DNA of 64,000 nt from Desulfarculaceae bacterium (lineage in GTDB: Bacteria; Desulfobacterota; Desulfarculia; Desulfarculales; Desulfarculaceae), in assembly GCA_021737145.1 (NCBI GenBank), contig JAIPEN010000001.1:310001-374000 (forward strand), in the 5' to 3' direction. Below, in pieces: positions 42,760 through 51,118 of the stretch; within the stretch, counting starts at the first letter, position 1; the number at the start of each line of letters is the position of its first letter. The translations under genes and the position numbers were made by a program. The notes under the pieces are model-generated. The model was not told the origin of the DNA. It did no database searches and saw only the letters and a program-made list of their open reading frames with translations.

Positions 42760-45120
42760 ATGCTGTTGGGGGACCAGGCGCAGACCCAATTCCCCTTTGA
42801 GTGCGTGCTCAGCCTGGAACCCCTGATCGACTATTTGAAAGAGAGGCTGGCCAGCGGCGCCTGGCCGGCCAACCCATTGGGCGAGGGCCTGCTGACCCGC
42901 CTGGACGAGGCCCGGAGCCTCCGGGGCAACCTCGGGGACCTGGCGGTCCTGGAAGAGCACAAGGGCCTGCTGCTGCGCCTGATGAGCCTTTTGTTCCCGC
43001 CCGCGTCCTGGGACACCGAGGCCTTTTGCGCGGTGGTGCCCTTCGTGCTCACGCCCTTCATTTACTCCGACCCCTACCGCGAACTGTTCCTCGAGCCCCA
43101 AGAGGGCTGGGAGGTGCGTCGCAACGTGGACGAGGAGACCTGGGTGCGGGGCCGGGCCATCAAGGCCTACCTGTTCATCCTGGACCAGTTCTACGGCATG
43201 AAGCAGAAGCTGGACTACCCCCTGGCCATGACCGTGGCCGACCGGGCCACCGGCTTGGCGCGCCACTTCGCCTTGTCCCTGGACTTCCGCTTTGTCCGAG
43301 TGCAGACGGTGGGCGAGCCCATAGAGCTGGACGATGAAAAGCGCGAGTTCGTCCTGCATTACCTGGATCAGCCCGAACGCCTCAAGGAGGTGCTGCCCCC
43401 GGAGCGCTTCCGCCTGGCCGGCTTCACCACCCTCAAGGCCACCGAGGTCACCGCTTTCGAGACCATCAGCGCGCTCAGCCGGGACCTCATCGACCAGGAG
43501 ACGGTGGTCACCCAGGCCGGCTTCGAGCGGCTGCAAGGGCGGCTGCGCACCTTCTTCCGGCAGCCCGAGCTGTTGGCCTCCTTGGCGGCCATCCACCAGG
43601 ACCAGGTGCTGCTGTTGAACGCGGGCTGCCAGATAGATTCCGACTGCCTGTTCAACGGCAGCCGCCACGAGCCCCTGGAAAACTTCAAGGGCACCCTGTT
43701 CGAGGAGCTGGTGGCCAGCGATCGGGTGGTCACCGTGGCCGACGTGACCACCCACCCCGGGCTCCAGGACATGGGGATCGAGTACGCCCAGCACGGGGTG
43801 CGCTCGTTGATGCTGGCCCCGTTGTTCTATCAGGGCGAATGCATCGGCTCGCTGGAGGTGGGCCTGCCCGGGGTGGACCAGTTCACCCCCACCGACGCGG
43901 CCCTGATGACCCAGCTCCAGCCCCTGTTCACCGTGGCGGTGCAAAACTCCCTGGAGGACCTGGACAAGCGCATCCAGACCGTGATCAAGCAGCAATGCAC
44001 CGCGGTGCATCCCTCGGTGGAGTGGCGCTTCAAGCAGGCCGCCTTCCGCCACCTGGAGAATCAGCGCGGCGGCGAGGCCGGCGAGATGGAGCCCATCGTG
44101 TTCCACGACGTGCACCCCCTGTTCGCCACCAGCGACATCCGGGGCTCCTCGGCCGAGCGCAACCGGGCCATCACCAAGGATCTGGACCGCCACCTGGAGC
44201 TGGGCCTGTCCGTGGTGCGGGCGGCCGGAACCTCCAAGCCCCTGCCCATCCTGGCCGAGCTGGCCGGGCGCATCCAGCGCAGGCGGGAGCGCCTGGCCAA
44301 GGGCATGAGCAGCAGCGACGAGGTGGGAGTGGCCCATTTTCTCCGGAACGAACTGGAGTCGGTGTTCGAGGATCTGAACGGCCAGGGCCCGGAGGTGGCC
44401 GAGGCCATCGCCGCCTATCGCCGGGAGGTGGACCCCCACTTGGGCACGGTGTACCACGCCCGGCGGCGCTTCGAGCAGAGCGTATCGCTTTTAAACGAGC
44501 GCCTGGCCAATTACCTGGACCGCGAGGAAGAGGCGATCCAGGCCTCCCTGCCCCACTATTACGAGCGCCACCGCACCGACGGGGTGGACTACATCATCTA
44601 CCTGGGCGCCTCCCTGAACCCGGACGGCCGCTTCAGCCGTTTGTATTTGTCGAACTTCCGCCTGTGGCAGCTCATGGTCACCTGCGGTCTTGCCTGGCAC
44701 ACCCACCAGCTCAAGGACGACCTGCCCGTGCCCCTGGACACGGCCCATCTGGTTCTGGTGCAGCAGGCCCCCCTGTCCATCCGCTTCCGCTACGATGAAA
44801 AGCGCTTCGACGTGGACGGGGCCTATGACGTACGCCACGAGATCATCCGCTCCCGCCTGGACAAGGCCACCATCCGCGGCGGCGAGCGCCTCACCCAGCC
44901 GGGCATGCTGGCCATGGTCTATTCCCAGGTGGACGAGGCCCGCGAGATGCGCCGCCACATCGACCATCTGCAGCAAGAGGGCTTCCTTTTGCCCGAGGTG
45001 GAAAAGCACTCCCTGGAAGACCTGCCCGGCGTGCAGGGCCTCAAGGCCCTTCGGGTGGGCATCGGCCTGGACTCCCCGGCCCTGGCCCAGCGGGCCTCCG
45101 GAGCCCTCAAACCGGCCTGA
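42760..45120 (+). CDS. Large GAF-domain protein of unknown function
   Basis: 786 aa, cytoplasmic with no membrane helix. Residues 1-250 are helical and unassigned; 270-400 form a GAF domain (FEELVASDRVVTVADVTTHP, GVRSLMLAPLFYQGECIGSL). After it come FHDVHPLFATSDIRGSSAER (448-467) and a long alpha-helical C-terminus with DGVDYIIYLGASLNPDGRFS. The DIRGSS block and length recall uncharacterised GAF proteins seen mainly in Bacteroidota. It lies 3 nt after glgC, so a link to carbon storage is a hypothesis. No enzymatic motif was recognised. Confidence 0.8.
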   Translation: MLLGDQAQTQFPFECVLSLEPLIDYLKERLASGAWPANPLGEGLLTRLDEARSLRGNLGDLAVLEEHKGLLLRLMSLLFPPASWDTEAFCAVVPFVLTPFIYSDPYRELFLEPQEGWEVRRNVDEETWVRGRAIKAYLFILDQFYGMKQKLDYPLAMTVADRATGLARHFALSLDFRFVRVQTVGEPIELDDEKREFVLHYLDQPERLKEVLPPERFRLAGFTTLKATEVTAFETISALSRDLIDQETVVTQAGFERLQGRLRTFFRQPELLASLAAIHQDQVLLLNAGCQIDSDCLFNGSRHEPLENFKGTLFEELVASDRVVTVADVTTHPGLQDMGIEYAQHGVRSLMLAPLFYQGECIGSLEVGLPGVDQFTPTDAALMTQLQPLFTVAVQNSLEDLDKRIQTVIKQQCTAVHPSVEWRFKQAAFRHLENQRGGEAGEMEPIVFHDVHPLFATSDIRGSSAERNRAITKDLDRHLELGLSVVRAAGTSKPLPILAELAGRIQRRRERLAKGMSSSDEVGVAHFLRNELESVFEDLNGQGPEVAEAIAAYRREVDPHLGTVYHARRRFEQSVSLLNERLANYLDREEEAIQASLPHYYERHRTDGVDYIIYLGASLNPDGRFSRLYLSNFRLWQLMVTCGLAWHTHQLKDDLPVPLDTAHLVLVQQAPLSIRFRYDEKRFDVDGAYDVRHEIIRSRLDKATIRGGERLTQPGMLAMVYSQVDEAREMRRHIDHLQQEGFLLPEVEKHSLEDLPGVQGLKALRVGIGLDSPALAQRASGALKPA

Positions 45121-45159
45121 GCCCGCTTGAGTTAAGCCTGCCAACTGAAACACGAAAGT

Positions 45160-45188
45160 TTGACAGCCCTTGCCCCATTGGGTAGATT
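45160..45188 (+). promoter_or_regulatory. Sigma-70 promoter of fabD
   Basis: Perfect TTGACA, 17-nt spacer, TAGATT on the plus strand, about 60 nt before the fabD ATG. It could also drive the following kor genes. Confidence 0.75.
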
Positions 45189-45250
45189 AATAGGTCGGTT
45201 TTTCAGGCCGCCGATTCCGGCGGTTTTCTGCACGGGCACGGAGAGGTGCG

Positions 45251-46174
45251 ATGGCCAAGGTCGCGGTGGTGTTCCCGGGTCAAGGTTCGCAATACGTGGG
45301 CATGGGCTCGGCCTGGTGCGGGGCCCATCCCCAGGCCCAGGAAGTTTTCGACCTGGCCGAGCAGGCCAGCGGGCTGCCTCTGGCCAAGCTGTGTTTCCAA
45401 GGCCCCCTGGACGAGTTGACCCGCACGATCAATCTGCAACCAGCCATCATCGCGGTGGACCTGTGCTGCTGGCTGGGCCTGAAGCAAGCCGGCATCACCC
45501 CGGTGGCCGTGGCCGGTCACAGCGTGGGCGAGTATGCCGCCCTGGCCGCGGCCGGGGTCCTGTCTTTCGAAGATTGCCTAAAGCTGATCAGCCTGCGCGG
45601 CAGCCTCATGGACCGCGACGCGAGCGCCCACCCCGGGGCCATGAGCGCCATCATGGGCGCCGAGCCCGAGGCGGTGGCCGCCCTGTGCGCCGAGGTGGAG
45701 GGCGAGGTGCAGCCGGCCAACTTCAACACCCCGGCCCAGACCGTGATCACCGGGGCCACCGAGGCGGTGGCCCAGGCCAGCGCCCTGGCCAAGGAACGCG
45801 GCCTCAAGGCCATCCCCCTCAAGGTGTCGGGCGCCTGGCACAGCCCGCTGATCGCCGAGGCCGGACGCGACATGGCCGCCGCCCTGGCCGAGGTGAACTT
45901 CGCCGCGCCCGCCTGCCTGCACGCGCCCAACACCACCGGGGAGCCCACCAGCGACCCGGCGGTTATCAAACAGGAATTGATGAAGCAGCTCACCGCGCCG
46001 GTGCGCTGGGTTCAGACCGTCCAGGCCCTGTTGGCCGGGGGCGTGGACACCTTCATCGAGGCCGGCCCCAAGAAGGTGCTGGCCGGCTTGATCAAAAAGA
46101 CCGCTCCCGCCGGGACCGCGGTCCACAACCTGCAGGAGCCGGGCGATCTGGAACAGATCACCGGGGCCCTGTAG
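45251..46174 (+). CDS. fabD: Malonyl-CoA:ACP transacylase
   Basis: 307 aa. It starts MAKVAVVFPGQGSQYVGMGS; the catalytic serine lies in VAGHSVGEYAALAAAGVLS, the malonyl-binding Arg in ISLRGSLMDRD, and the catalytic His in VKVSGAWHSPLI. It loads malonyl units onto ACP for fatty-acid synthesis. No other fab gene is near, and the kor genes start 19 nt after its stop, so transcription is probably shared. Some FabD homologues act in specialised acyl pathways, but nothing here indicates that. Confidence 0.94.
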   Translation: MAKVAVVFPGQGSQYVGMGSAWCGAHPQAQEVFDLAEQASGLPLAKLCFQGPLDELTRTINLQPAIIAVDLCCWLGLKQAGITPVAVAGHSVGEYAALAAAGVLSFEDCLKLISLRGSLMDRDASAHPGAMSAIMGAEPEAVAALCAEVEGEVQPANFNTPAQTVITGATEAVAQASALAKERGLKAIPLKVSGAWHSPLIAEAGRDMAAALAEVNFAAPACLHAPNTTGEPTSDPAVIKQELMKQLTAPVRWVQTVQALLAGGVDTFIEAGPKKVLAGLIKKTAPAGTAVHNLQEPGDLEQITGAL

Positions 46175-46193
46175 ACACGGGGAAAGCATCACC

Positions 46194-46409
46194 ATGTCAA
46201 AGGTCGAGGTAGTCAGCGAGCGCTGCAAGGGATGCGGCCTCTGTGTGCTGGCCTGTCCCAAGAAAAACTTGTCCCTGGGCGACGAGTACAACGCCCAGGG
46301 ATACGCCTACGTGAAGTTCAGCTCCGACGGCAAGTGCACCGGCTGCTCTTTTTGCGCCGAGCTCTGTCCGGACATGGCCCTGAGGGTCTACAAGCAGGAG
46401 AAGAAGTAA
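46194..46409 (+). CDS. korD: 2-oxoacid:ferredoxin oxidoreductase, delta (ferredoxin) subunit
   Basis: 71 aa with two 4Fe-4S motifs, CKGCGLCVLACPKKNL and CTGCSFCAELCPDMAL, in the usual order. It passes electrons from the thiamine-dependent catalytic subunits to ferredoxin. It is followed after 1 nt by the alpha subunit. Confidence 0.93.
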   Translation: MSKVEVVSERCKGCGLCVLACPKKNLSLGDEYNAQGYAYVKFSSDGKCTGCSFCAELCPDMALRVYKQEKK

Positions 46410-46410
46410 C

Positions 46411-47472
46411 ATGGCCCGGCGAGTGATGATCAAAGGCAACGAAGCCATCGCCATGGGGGCCATCGAGGCGGGCTGCCGCTATTACTTCGGCTACCCCATC
46501 ACCCCCCAGAACGACATCCCCGAGTACATGAGCGCGGCCATGCCCAAGGTGGGCGGCGCTTTCGTGCAGGCCGAGAGCGAGGTGGCGGCCATCAACATGC
46601 TCCTGGGCGCGGCGGCCACCGGCGCGCGGGTCATGACCTCCTCCTCCAGCCCGGGCATCAGCCTGAAGCAGGAGGGCATCAGCTATCTGGCCGGATCGCA
46701 GATTCCGGGGGTCATCGTGAACATGAGCCGCTCGGGCCCGGGCCTGGGTGGCATCCATCCCTCCCAGGGCGACTACTTCCAGGCCACCCGGGGCGGCGGC
46801 CACGGCGACTACCGCACCCTGGTCTTGGCCCCTTCCACGGCCCAGGAAAACTACGACCTGACCATGGACGCCTTCGACCTGGCCGACAAGTACCGCAACC
46901 CGGTGATGGTGCTGGGCGACGCGCTCATCGGCCAGATCAAGGAGCCGGTGGAGCTGAAGCCCTACCGCAAGAAGCCCAAGCCCAAGGATTGGGCCCTCAC
47001 CGGGGCCGAGGGCCGCGAGGCCCGCTTGCTCAAGAGCCTGTTCCTGGCCGACGGCGAGCTGACCGTGCACAATTGGATGCTGGCCAAGAAGTACAAGCGC
47101 ATGCAAAAAGAGGTGCGCTACGAGTTTTACCGCGCCGAGGACGCCAAGATGATGCTGGTGGCCTTCGGCTCGGTGGGCCGCATATTGAAAACCAGCGTGG
47201 ACATCCTCCGGGACAAGGGCAAGAAGGTGGGCCTGCTCCGGCCCATCACCCTGTATCCCTTCCCGGATAAGGCCATCCAGGAGGCCGCGGCCAAGTCCAA
47301 GCTTCTGGCGGTGATGGAGCTAAACACCGGCCAGATGGTGGAGGACGTGAAGCTGGCCGCCGAGTGCGCCTGCCCGGTGGAGTTCTATGGAAGGCCTCCG
47401 GGCTCCATACCCACCCCGGACGAACTGGCCAAGGAAGCCATGAAGATTTGGCGCAAGGGAGGCCTGAAATGA
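46411..47472 (+). CDS. korA: 2-oxoacid:ferredoxin oxidoreductase, alpha subunit (KorA/VorB type)
   Basis: 353 aa. It starts ARRVMIKGNEAIAMGAIEAG and has YYFGYPITPQNDIPEYM, the conserved YPITP substrate-site motif. SSSPGISLKQEGISYLAGSQ and VNMSRSGPGLGG follow. The C-terminal transketolase-like domain has VAFGSVGRILKTSVDIL. The four small subunits (delta, alpha, beta, gamma) match 2-oxoglutarate or branched-chain 2-oxoacid ferredoxin oxidoreductases; sequence alone does not separate them. Its TGA overlaps the beta ATG (ATGA). Confidence 0.9.
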   Translation: MARRVMIKGNEAIAMGAIEAGCRYYFGYPITPQNDIPEYMSAAMPKVGGAFVQAESEVAAINMLLGAAATGARVMTSSSSPGISLKQEGISYLAGSQIPGVIVNMSRSGPGLGGIHPSQGDYFQATRGGGHGDYRTLVLAPSTAQENYDLTMDAFDLADKYRNPVMVLGDALIGQIKEPVELKPYRKKPKPKDWALTGAEGREARLLKSLFLADGELTVHNWMLAKKYKRMQKEVRYEFYRAEDAKMMLVAFGSVGRILKTSVDILRDKGKKVGLLRPITLYPFPDKAIQEAAAKSKLLAVMELNTGQMVEDVKLAAECACPVEFYGRPPGSIPTPDELAKEAMKIWRKGGLK

Positions 47473-48230
47473 GCGCCCAGCCTAAACTCAAGAAGGTCTT
47501 CGACCGTCCCCAGTGCCTCAAGGACGTGCCTTACCACTACTGCCCCGGCTGTCACCACGGGGTGATCCACCGTTTGCTGGCCGAGCAGATCGACAACTTC
47601 GGCCTGAGGGGCAAGACCCTGGGCGCGGCCTCGGTGGGCTGTTCGGTGCTTATCTACGACTACTTTGACGTGGACATCGTGGAGGCCCCGCACGGGCGCG
47701 CCGCGGCCGTGGCCACCGGCCTCAAGCGGGCCCGGCCCGACAGCTTCGTGTTCACCTATCAGGGCGACGGCGACCTGGCGGCCATCGGCACCGCCGAGAT
47801 CGTGCACGCGGCCAATCGCGGCGAGAACATCACCGTGGTGTTCGTGAACAACGCGGTGTTCGGCATGACCGGCGGCCAGATGGCCCCCACCACCCTGGAA
47901 GGCCAGGTGACCACCACCAGCCCCTATGGCCGCTCGGCCGCCGAGGCCGGCCTGCCCATCCGGGTGACCGAGATGCTCTCCACCCTGGAGGGCACCGCCT
48001 ATGCCGCGCGGGTGGCGGTGGACAACATCAAGAATCTGAAAAAGGCCAAGGCCGCCCTCAAGCGGGCGGTGACCTACCAGCAGAAGGGCTGGGGCTTCAG
48101 CTTTGTGGAGTTCCTTTCCTCCTGCCCCACCAACTGGAAGATGACCCCCGAAGAGGCCAACGCCAGAGTGGGCAAGGAAATGGCCGACTACTTCCCCCTG
48201 GGCGTCTACAAAGACGTCCGGGCCAATTGA
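47469..48230 (+). CDS. korB: 2-oxoacid:ferredoxin oxidoreductase, beta (TPP-binding) subunit
   Basis: 253 aa from the ATG at 47469, overlapping korA; the ORF-track start is an artefact. HYCPGCHHGVIHRLLAEQID provides a CxxC pair that in relatives binds the proximal cluster, and TYQGDGDLAAIGTAEIVHAA is the thiamine pyrophosphate GDG motif. NNAVFGMTGGQMAPTT follows. It decarboxylates the 2-oxoacid and passes electrons to the ferredoxin subunit. Confidence 0.94.
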   Translation: MSAQPKLKKVFDRPQCLKDVPYHYCPGCHHGVIHRLLAEQIDNFGLRGKTLGAASVGCSVLIYDYFDVDIVEAPHGRAAAVATGLKRARPDSFVFTYQGDGDLAAIGTAEIVHAANRGENITVVFVNNAVFGMTGGQMAPTTLEGQVTTTSPYGRSAAEAGLPIRVTEMLSTLEGTAYAARVAVDNIKNLKKAKAALKRAVTYQQKGWGFSFVEFLSSCPTNWKMTPEEANARVGKEMADYFPLGVYKDVRAN

Positions 48231-48247
48231 CCGGGAGCGGGTAAGCA

Positions 48248-48802
48248 ATGTATTTTGACTCCATAATCGCCGGGTTCGGCGGCCAGGGCGTGCTCCTGAT
48301 GGGTACGGTGCTGGCCTACGGAGCCATGAAGGCGGGCAAGCAAGTTACCTATATGCCGGTCTACGGGGTGGAGATGCGCGGCGGCACGGCCAACTGCACG
48401 GTGGTGGTCAGCGACCGCCCGGTGGGCTCGCCCATCATCCACGAGCCGGTGACCGCGGTGGTGATGAACCGGCCCTCGGCCGAGAAGTACGCCCCCATGG
48501 TCAAGAAAAAAGGCCAGGTGTTCGTCAACGCCAGCCTTATCAAAAAGGGCCAGTTCGAGTGCCGGGCCAAACAGGTGCACTACGTGCCCACCCTGGAGCT
48601 GGCCCGCGAGATGGGCAATGCCCGCCTGGCCAACATGATCATGCTGGGCGCCCTGGCGGCGGGCAGCGGAGTGCTGAGCATCGAGCAGGTGGCCAAGGCC
48701 CTGCCCGAGGCCCTGGACCCGCGCTATCATAAGATGATCCCGGCCAATGTAGAGGCCCTGGAGGCCGGGGCCCGGTTCATACAAGGCAAGAAGGCCGCCT
48801 AG
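48248..48802 (+). CDS. korC: 2-oxoacid:ferredoxin oxidoreductase, gamma subunit
   Basis: 184 aa. The N-terminus FDSIIAGFGGQGVLLMGTVL is the FGGQG signature that binds the CoA-side part of the complex, followed by MPVYGVEMRGGTANCTVVVS, the EMRGG motif of the POR gamma family. It completes the four-subunit enzyme that interconverts a 2-oxoacid and its acyl-CoA with reduced ferredoxin. A 17-nt gap separates it from korB. Confidence 0.94.
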   Translation: MYFDSIIAGFGGQGVLLMGTVLAYGAMKAGKQVTYMPVYGVEMRGGTANCTVVVSDRPVGSPIIHEPVTAVVMNRPSAEKYAPMVKKKGQVFVNASLIKKGQFECRAKQVHYVPTLELAREMGNARLANMIMLGALAAGSGVLSIEQVAKALPEALDPRYHKMIPANVEALEAGARFIQGKKAA

Positions 48803-48826
48803 CGGCCCCACTAGGGAGGCGAGGCC

Positions 48827-49525
48827 ATGGCTGACAAGGGCGAAAACGGCCACCACGATCTCATGTCCCAGATGGGCAACCCCTCGGGCAACAGCCGGGA
48901 GGACGACTTTCTGGCCGGGGTGGACGCCGTGGCCGCCGGCCAGCAGGCCCCGGCCGACGAGAGCCTGCCGGTGGGGGTGCGCATCGCCAAGGCCCGCGAG
49001 CTGAGGGGCCTGAGCCTGGAGGACCTGAGCCAGCGCACCGGCCTGCCGGTCGACGCCCTGGCCGAGATCGAGGCCAACGAGGCATCCCCTCCCCTGGGCG
49101 TGCTGGTCAAGCTGGGCAAGGCTCTGGACATGCGCTGGGGCGCGTTGATCAGCGGCGGCGGCGAGACTGCCTACACCGTGACCCGGGTGGCCGACCGCCA
49201 GCAGATGAGCCGCCAGGGGGAGGCCAAGAGCACCTCCTACGGCTACACCTACGAGACCCTGGCCCCGCACAAGACCAACCGCAACATGGAGCCGTTCATC
49301 GTCACCCTGGAGGCGGCGAGCCAGGAGGTTCAGCCCTCGGCCCACGACGGCCAGGAGTTCATCTACGTTCTTGAGGGCTCCATGGAGGCGTTGGTGGACG
49401 ACGCGGTGGAGATCCTGGGCCCGGGCGACAGCATCTACTACGACTCCAGCGTGCCGCACGTGCTGCGCCCGCATGGCAGCGGCCCGGCCAAGATTCTGGC
49501 GGTGATTTACAGCCAGGAGAAGTAG
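48827..49525 (+). CDS. XRE-family regulator with C-terminal cupin domain
   Basis: 232 aa. A disordered N-terminal 60 residues is followed by an HTH (ESLPVGVRIAKARELRGLSL and EDLSQRTGLPVDALAEIEAN), then a cupin at about 150-230 (DGQEFIYVLEGSMEALVDDA, LGPGDSIYYDSSVPHVLRPH). Such PuuR-like proteins sense a small metabolite through the cupin. A GGAGG site precedes the ATG 25 nt after korC, and a terminator ends the unit. It probably regulates the kor genes. Confidence 0.9.
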   Translation: MADKGENGHHDLMSQMGNPSGNSREDDFLAGVDAVAAGQQAPADESLPVGVRIAKARELRGLSLEDLSQRTGLPVDALAEIEANEASPPLGVLVKLGKALDMRWGALISGGGETAYTVTRVADRQQMSRQGEAKSTSYGYTYETLAPHKTNRNMEPFIVTLEAASQEVQPSAHDGQEFIYVLEGSMEALVDDAVEILGPGDSIYYDSSVPHVLRPHGSGPAKILAVIYSQEK

Positions 49526-49560
49526 CGCGGCGGTAAGAGATAAGACAGCTTATACGTGTG

Positions 49561-49590
49561 AGGGCGGGGTTTATCCCCGCCCTTTTTTGT
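49561..49590 (+). terminator. Rho-independent terminator of the kor-XRE unit
   Basis: AGGGCGGGG, 5-nt loop, CCCCGCCCT and TTTTT. It separates the kor unit from the AT-richer island that begins next. Confidence 0.93.
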
Positions 49591-49600
49591 TGTTGCAAAG

Positions 49601-49629
49601 TTGAACCCCTCCAATTGCTGTGGTATTTA
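49601..49629 (+). promoter_or_regulatory. Putative promoter of the two-gene island
   Basis: TTGAAC, 17 nt, TATTTA on the plus strand, about 50 nt before the ATG of the first island gene. The -35 is good and the -10 moderate. It sits just after the preceding terminator. Confidence 0.45.
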
Positions 49630-49681
49630 GGTAGATTAGTTTCCGAATACGGGGAGCCAGGAAGTAGAAAAGGAGCGCACA

Positions 49682-50137
49682 ATGTCAGTGGCCAAAATTG
49701 AGTTTGAAATCGGCAATATCAGGTTCTCCGGGGAAGGGGACCAGGCATGGCTCGGGCAACAACTCGATAAAATCATTGATAGGGCGGAGGAACTTATTAA
49801 GCTTGCACCTTCGCAAAAGGCTGGCGACCCGGGAGGTCAATCGGGCTCATTACCCCCTGATAATTCGGATATTGCCCAGAAGACACTCCCCGCCTTTCTG
49901 AAGGACAAGAATGCCACCAAAAAGCAAGTCCGAAAATTTTTGGCAACAGCGGCGTGGCTACAAGCAAAAGGAGGGAAAAGGCTTAAGACCGGAGACGTAA
50001 CCTCGGCGTTAAAAGATAGCAACCAAACGAGGCTTAACAATGCTTCGGATTGTCTTTCCCAAAATGTCGCCAAGGGATATTGCGAAAAAGATGGGGCAGA
50101 ATTTTTTGTCACCCAGGATGGCATGGAGTCTTTATAA
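49682..50137 (+). CDS. Island gene 1: small protein with C-terminal winged-helix-like domain
   Basis: 151 aa, no assigned family. An AAGGAG site lies 6 nt before the ATG. The N-terminus (VAKIEFEIGNIRFSGEGDQA, then WLGQQLDKII) is followed by a polar linker (about 42-65). Next comes an alpha-helical part, about 66-150 (LPAFLKDKNATKKQVRKFLA, RLKTGDVTSALKDSNQTRLN, CEKDGAEFFVTQDGMESL), that looks like a winged helix. Base composition is visibly lower in GC than the neighbours and codons such as AAA, ATA and TTT are frequent, consistent with transfer. The second gene starts 3 nt later, so the pair is one unit. Function unknown. Confidence 0.75.
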   Translation: MSVAKIEFEIGNIRFSGEGDQAWLGQQLDKIIDRAEELIKLAPSQKAGDPGGQSGSLPPDNSDIAQKTLPAFLKDKNATKKQVRKFLATAAWLQAKGGKRLKTGDVTSALKDSNQTRLNNASDCLSQNVAKGYCEKDGAEFFVTQDGMESL

Positions 50138-50140
50138 AGA

Positions 50141-50893
50141 ATGCTTACACCTGCCACAGCGCTCAATGCTGTCCCTAGGGGGCTCAGGAACCCCCTCCTT
50201 ACCGAGTACGGGCAGATTGTCGGCAATTTTATGGAAGGACGCTGGGCAGCAGCTGAACTTTCGGGTGGTCGCTTTTGCGAAATCGTCTATTCGATTTTAG
50301 ATGGTCACACAAAAGGGCGCTACCCAACTACGCCTTCAAAACCCCGTAACTTTGTTGATGCCTGTCGCAGGCTCGAGAGCAACACAGGTGTTCCCCGAAG
50401 CTTCAAAATTCTAATTCCTCGGTTACTACCGGCTCTTTATGAAATCAGGAACAACCGAAACGTAGGCCATGTAGGTGGCGATGTTGATCCAGATTTCATG
50501 GACAGCAATGCTGTTGTGTCGATGGCCAGTTGGATTATGGCTGAATTGATTCGCGTTTTTCACGGTGTCTCAACAGACGAAGCTCAGCAGCTAGTTGACT
50601 CTCTAGTGGAAAGGACAACCCCGCTAGTCTGGGTTTCTGGGGGTGTGCGCAGAGTTCTTAATCCAAAGCTTTCGCTGCAAGACCAAACCCTAGCATTGCT
50701 TTGTTCTTGTAGCGGAACGACTAAACGCGGCGACTTGCTCCGATGGACTGATTGTAAAAACCACACATATTACAAAAAGCTCTTGCGCACGATGCACCGT
50801 GAACGTCTTATCGAGTTCGATGAAACTAAGGATGAGATAACCATTTTGCCCCCTGGGGCAAAGGAAGCTAGCAGGCTCATTGGTACGCTATAG
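50141..50893 (+). CDS. Island gene 2: HEPN-like protein with C-terminal winged-helix-like domain
   Basis: 250 aa, no assigned family. The central part (residues about 70-145) reads PRNFVDACRRLESNTGVPRS and PRLLPALYEIRNNRNVGHVG, then SNAVVSMASWIMAELIRVF. R103 and H110 in EIRNNRNVGH fit the RX4-6H motif of HEPN ribonucleases, and the layout resembles Abi_C-type HEPN domains of abortive-infection proteins. Residues about 180-245 (GDLLRWTDCKNHTYYKKLLR, IEFDETKDEITILPPGAKEA) look like a winged helix. AT-rich like gene 1. A defence role is inferred, not shown; the HEPN assignment rests on one motif. Confidence 0.7.
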   Translation: MLTPATALNAVPRGLRNPLLTEYGQIVGNFMEGRWAAAELSGGRFCEIVYSILDGHTKGRYPTTPSKPRNFVDACRRLESNTGVPRSFKILIPRLLPALYEIRNNRNVGHVGGDVDPDFMDSNAVVSMASWIMAELIRVFHGVSTDEAQQLVDSLVERTTPLVWVSGGVRRVLNPKLSLQDQTLALLCSCSGTTKRGDLLRWTDCKNHTYYKKLLRTMHRERLIEFDETKDEITILPPGAKEASRLIGTL

Positions 50894-50920
50894 AAAATCT
50901 GCTGCATCTCGCCAATTCAC

Positions 50921-50947
50921 ATAAAAAGACGCCTCCTTACGGAGGCG
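50921..50947 (-). terminator. Orphan minus-strand terminator (duplicate of the acyl-CoA dehydrogenase terminator)
   Basis: On the minus strand CGCCTCC, GTAA loop, GGAGGCG and then TTTTT. No minus-strand gene lies upstream within reach, so it is a relic; as a hairpin it may still help stop island transcription on the plus strand. Confidence 0.7.
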
Positions 50948-51008
50948 CCATCCCCTCTCCGCTTGGCTAAAGCATCTAGATCGCGCCTGATGAGCCGGGC
51001 GACCGCCC
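50922..51008 (-). repeat. Diverged direct duplicate of the acyl-CoA dehydrogenase 3' end (copy 1)
   Basis: This stretch aligns with 51936-52020: AAAAAG-CGCC, GGAGGCGCC, CCT, a run to TAGATCG and GATGAGCCGGGCGA are shared in order. On the minus strand it encodes AVARLI where the real gene encodes VIARLI. Only about ten codons plus the terminator are present. Upstream coding similarity is not visible. Confidence 0.75.
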
Positions 51009-51118
51009 ACCTCCAAAATACCCACCTCCCCCATTGACAACCCCCGTCTCGCCCGTCACCCTCTGGAGTAACAGCCCACCCGCGCACGCGGCCTCGGGCC
51101 GCGAGATAGGCGAGAGCC

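Noticed and set aside
42406-44457. 683-aa minus-strand ORF opposite glgC and the GAF gene
   Set aside because: Antisense shadow; GlgC motifs and gene coupling are on the plus strand.
46194-48802. Pyruvate:ferredoxin oxidoreductase
   Set aside because: The four-subunit layout and the VorB/KorA-type alpha subunit favour 2-oxoglutarate or branched-chain 2-oxoacids; pyruvate specificity cannot be supported.
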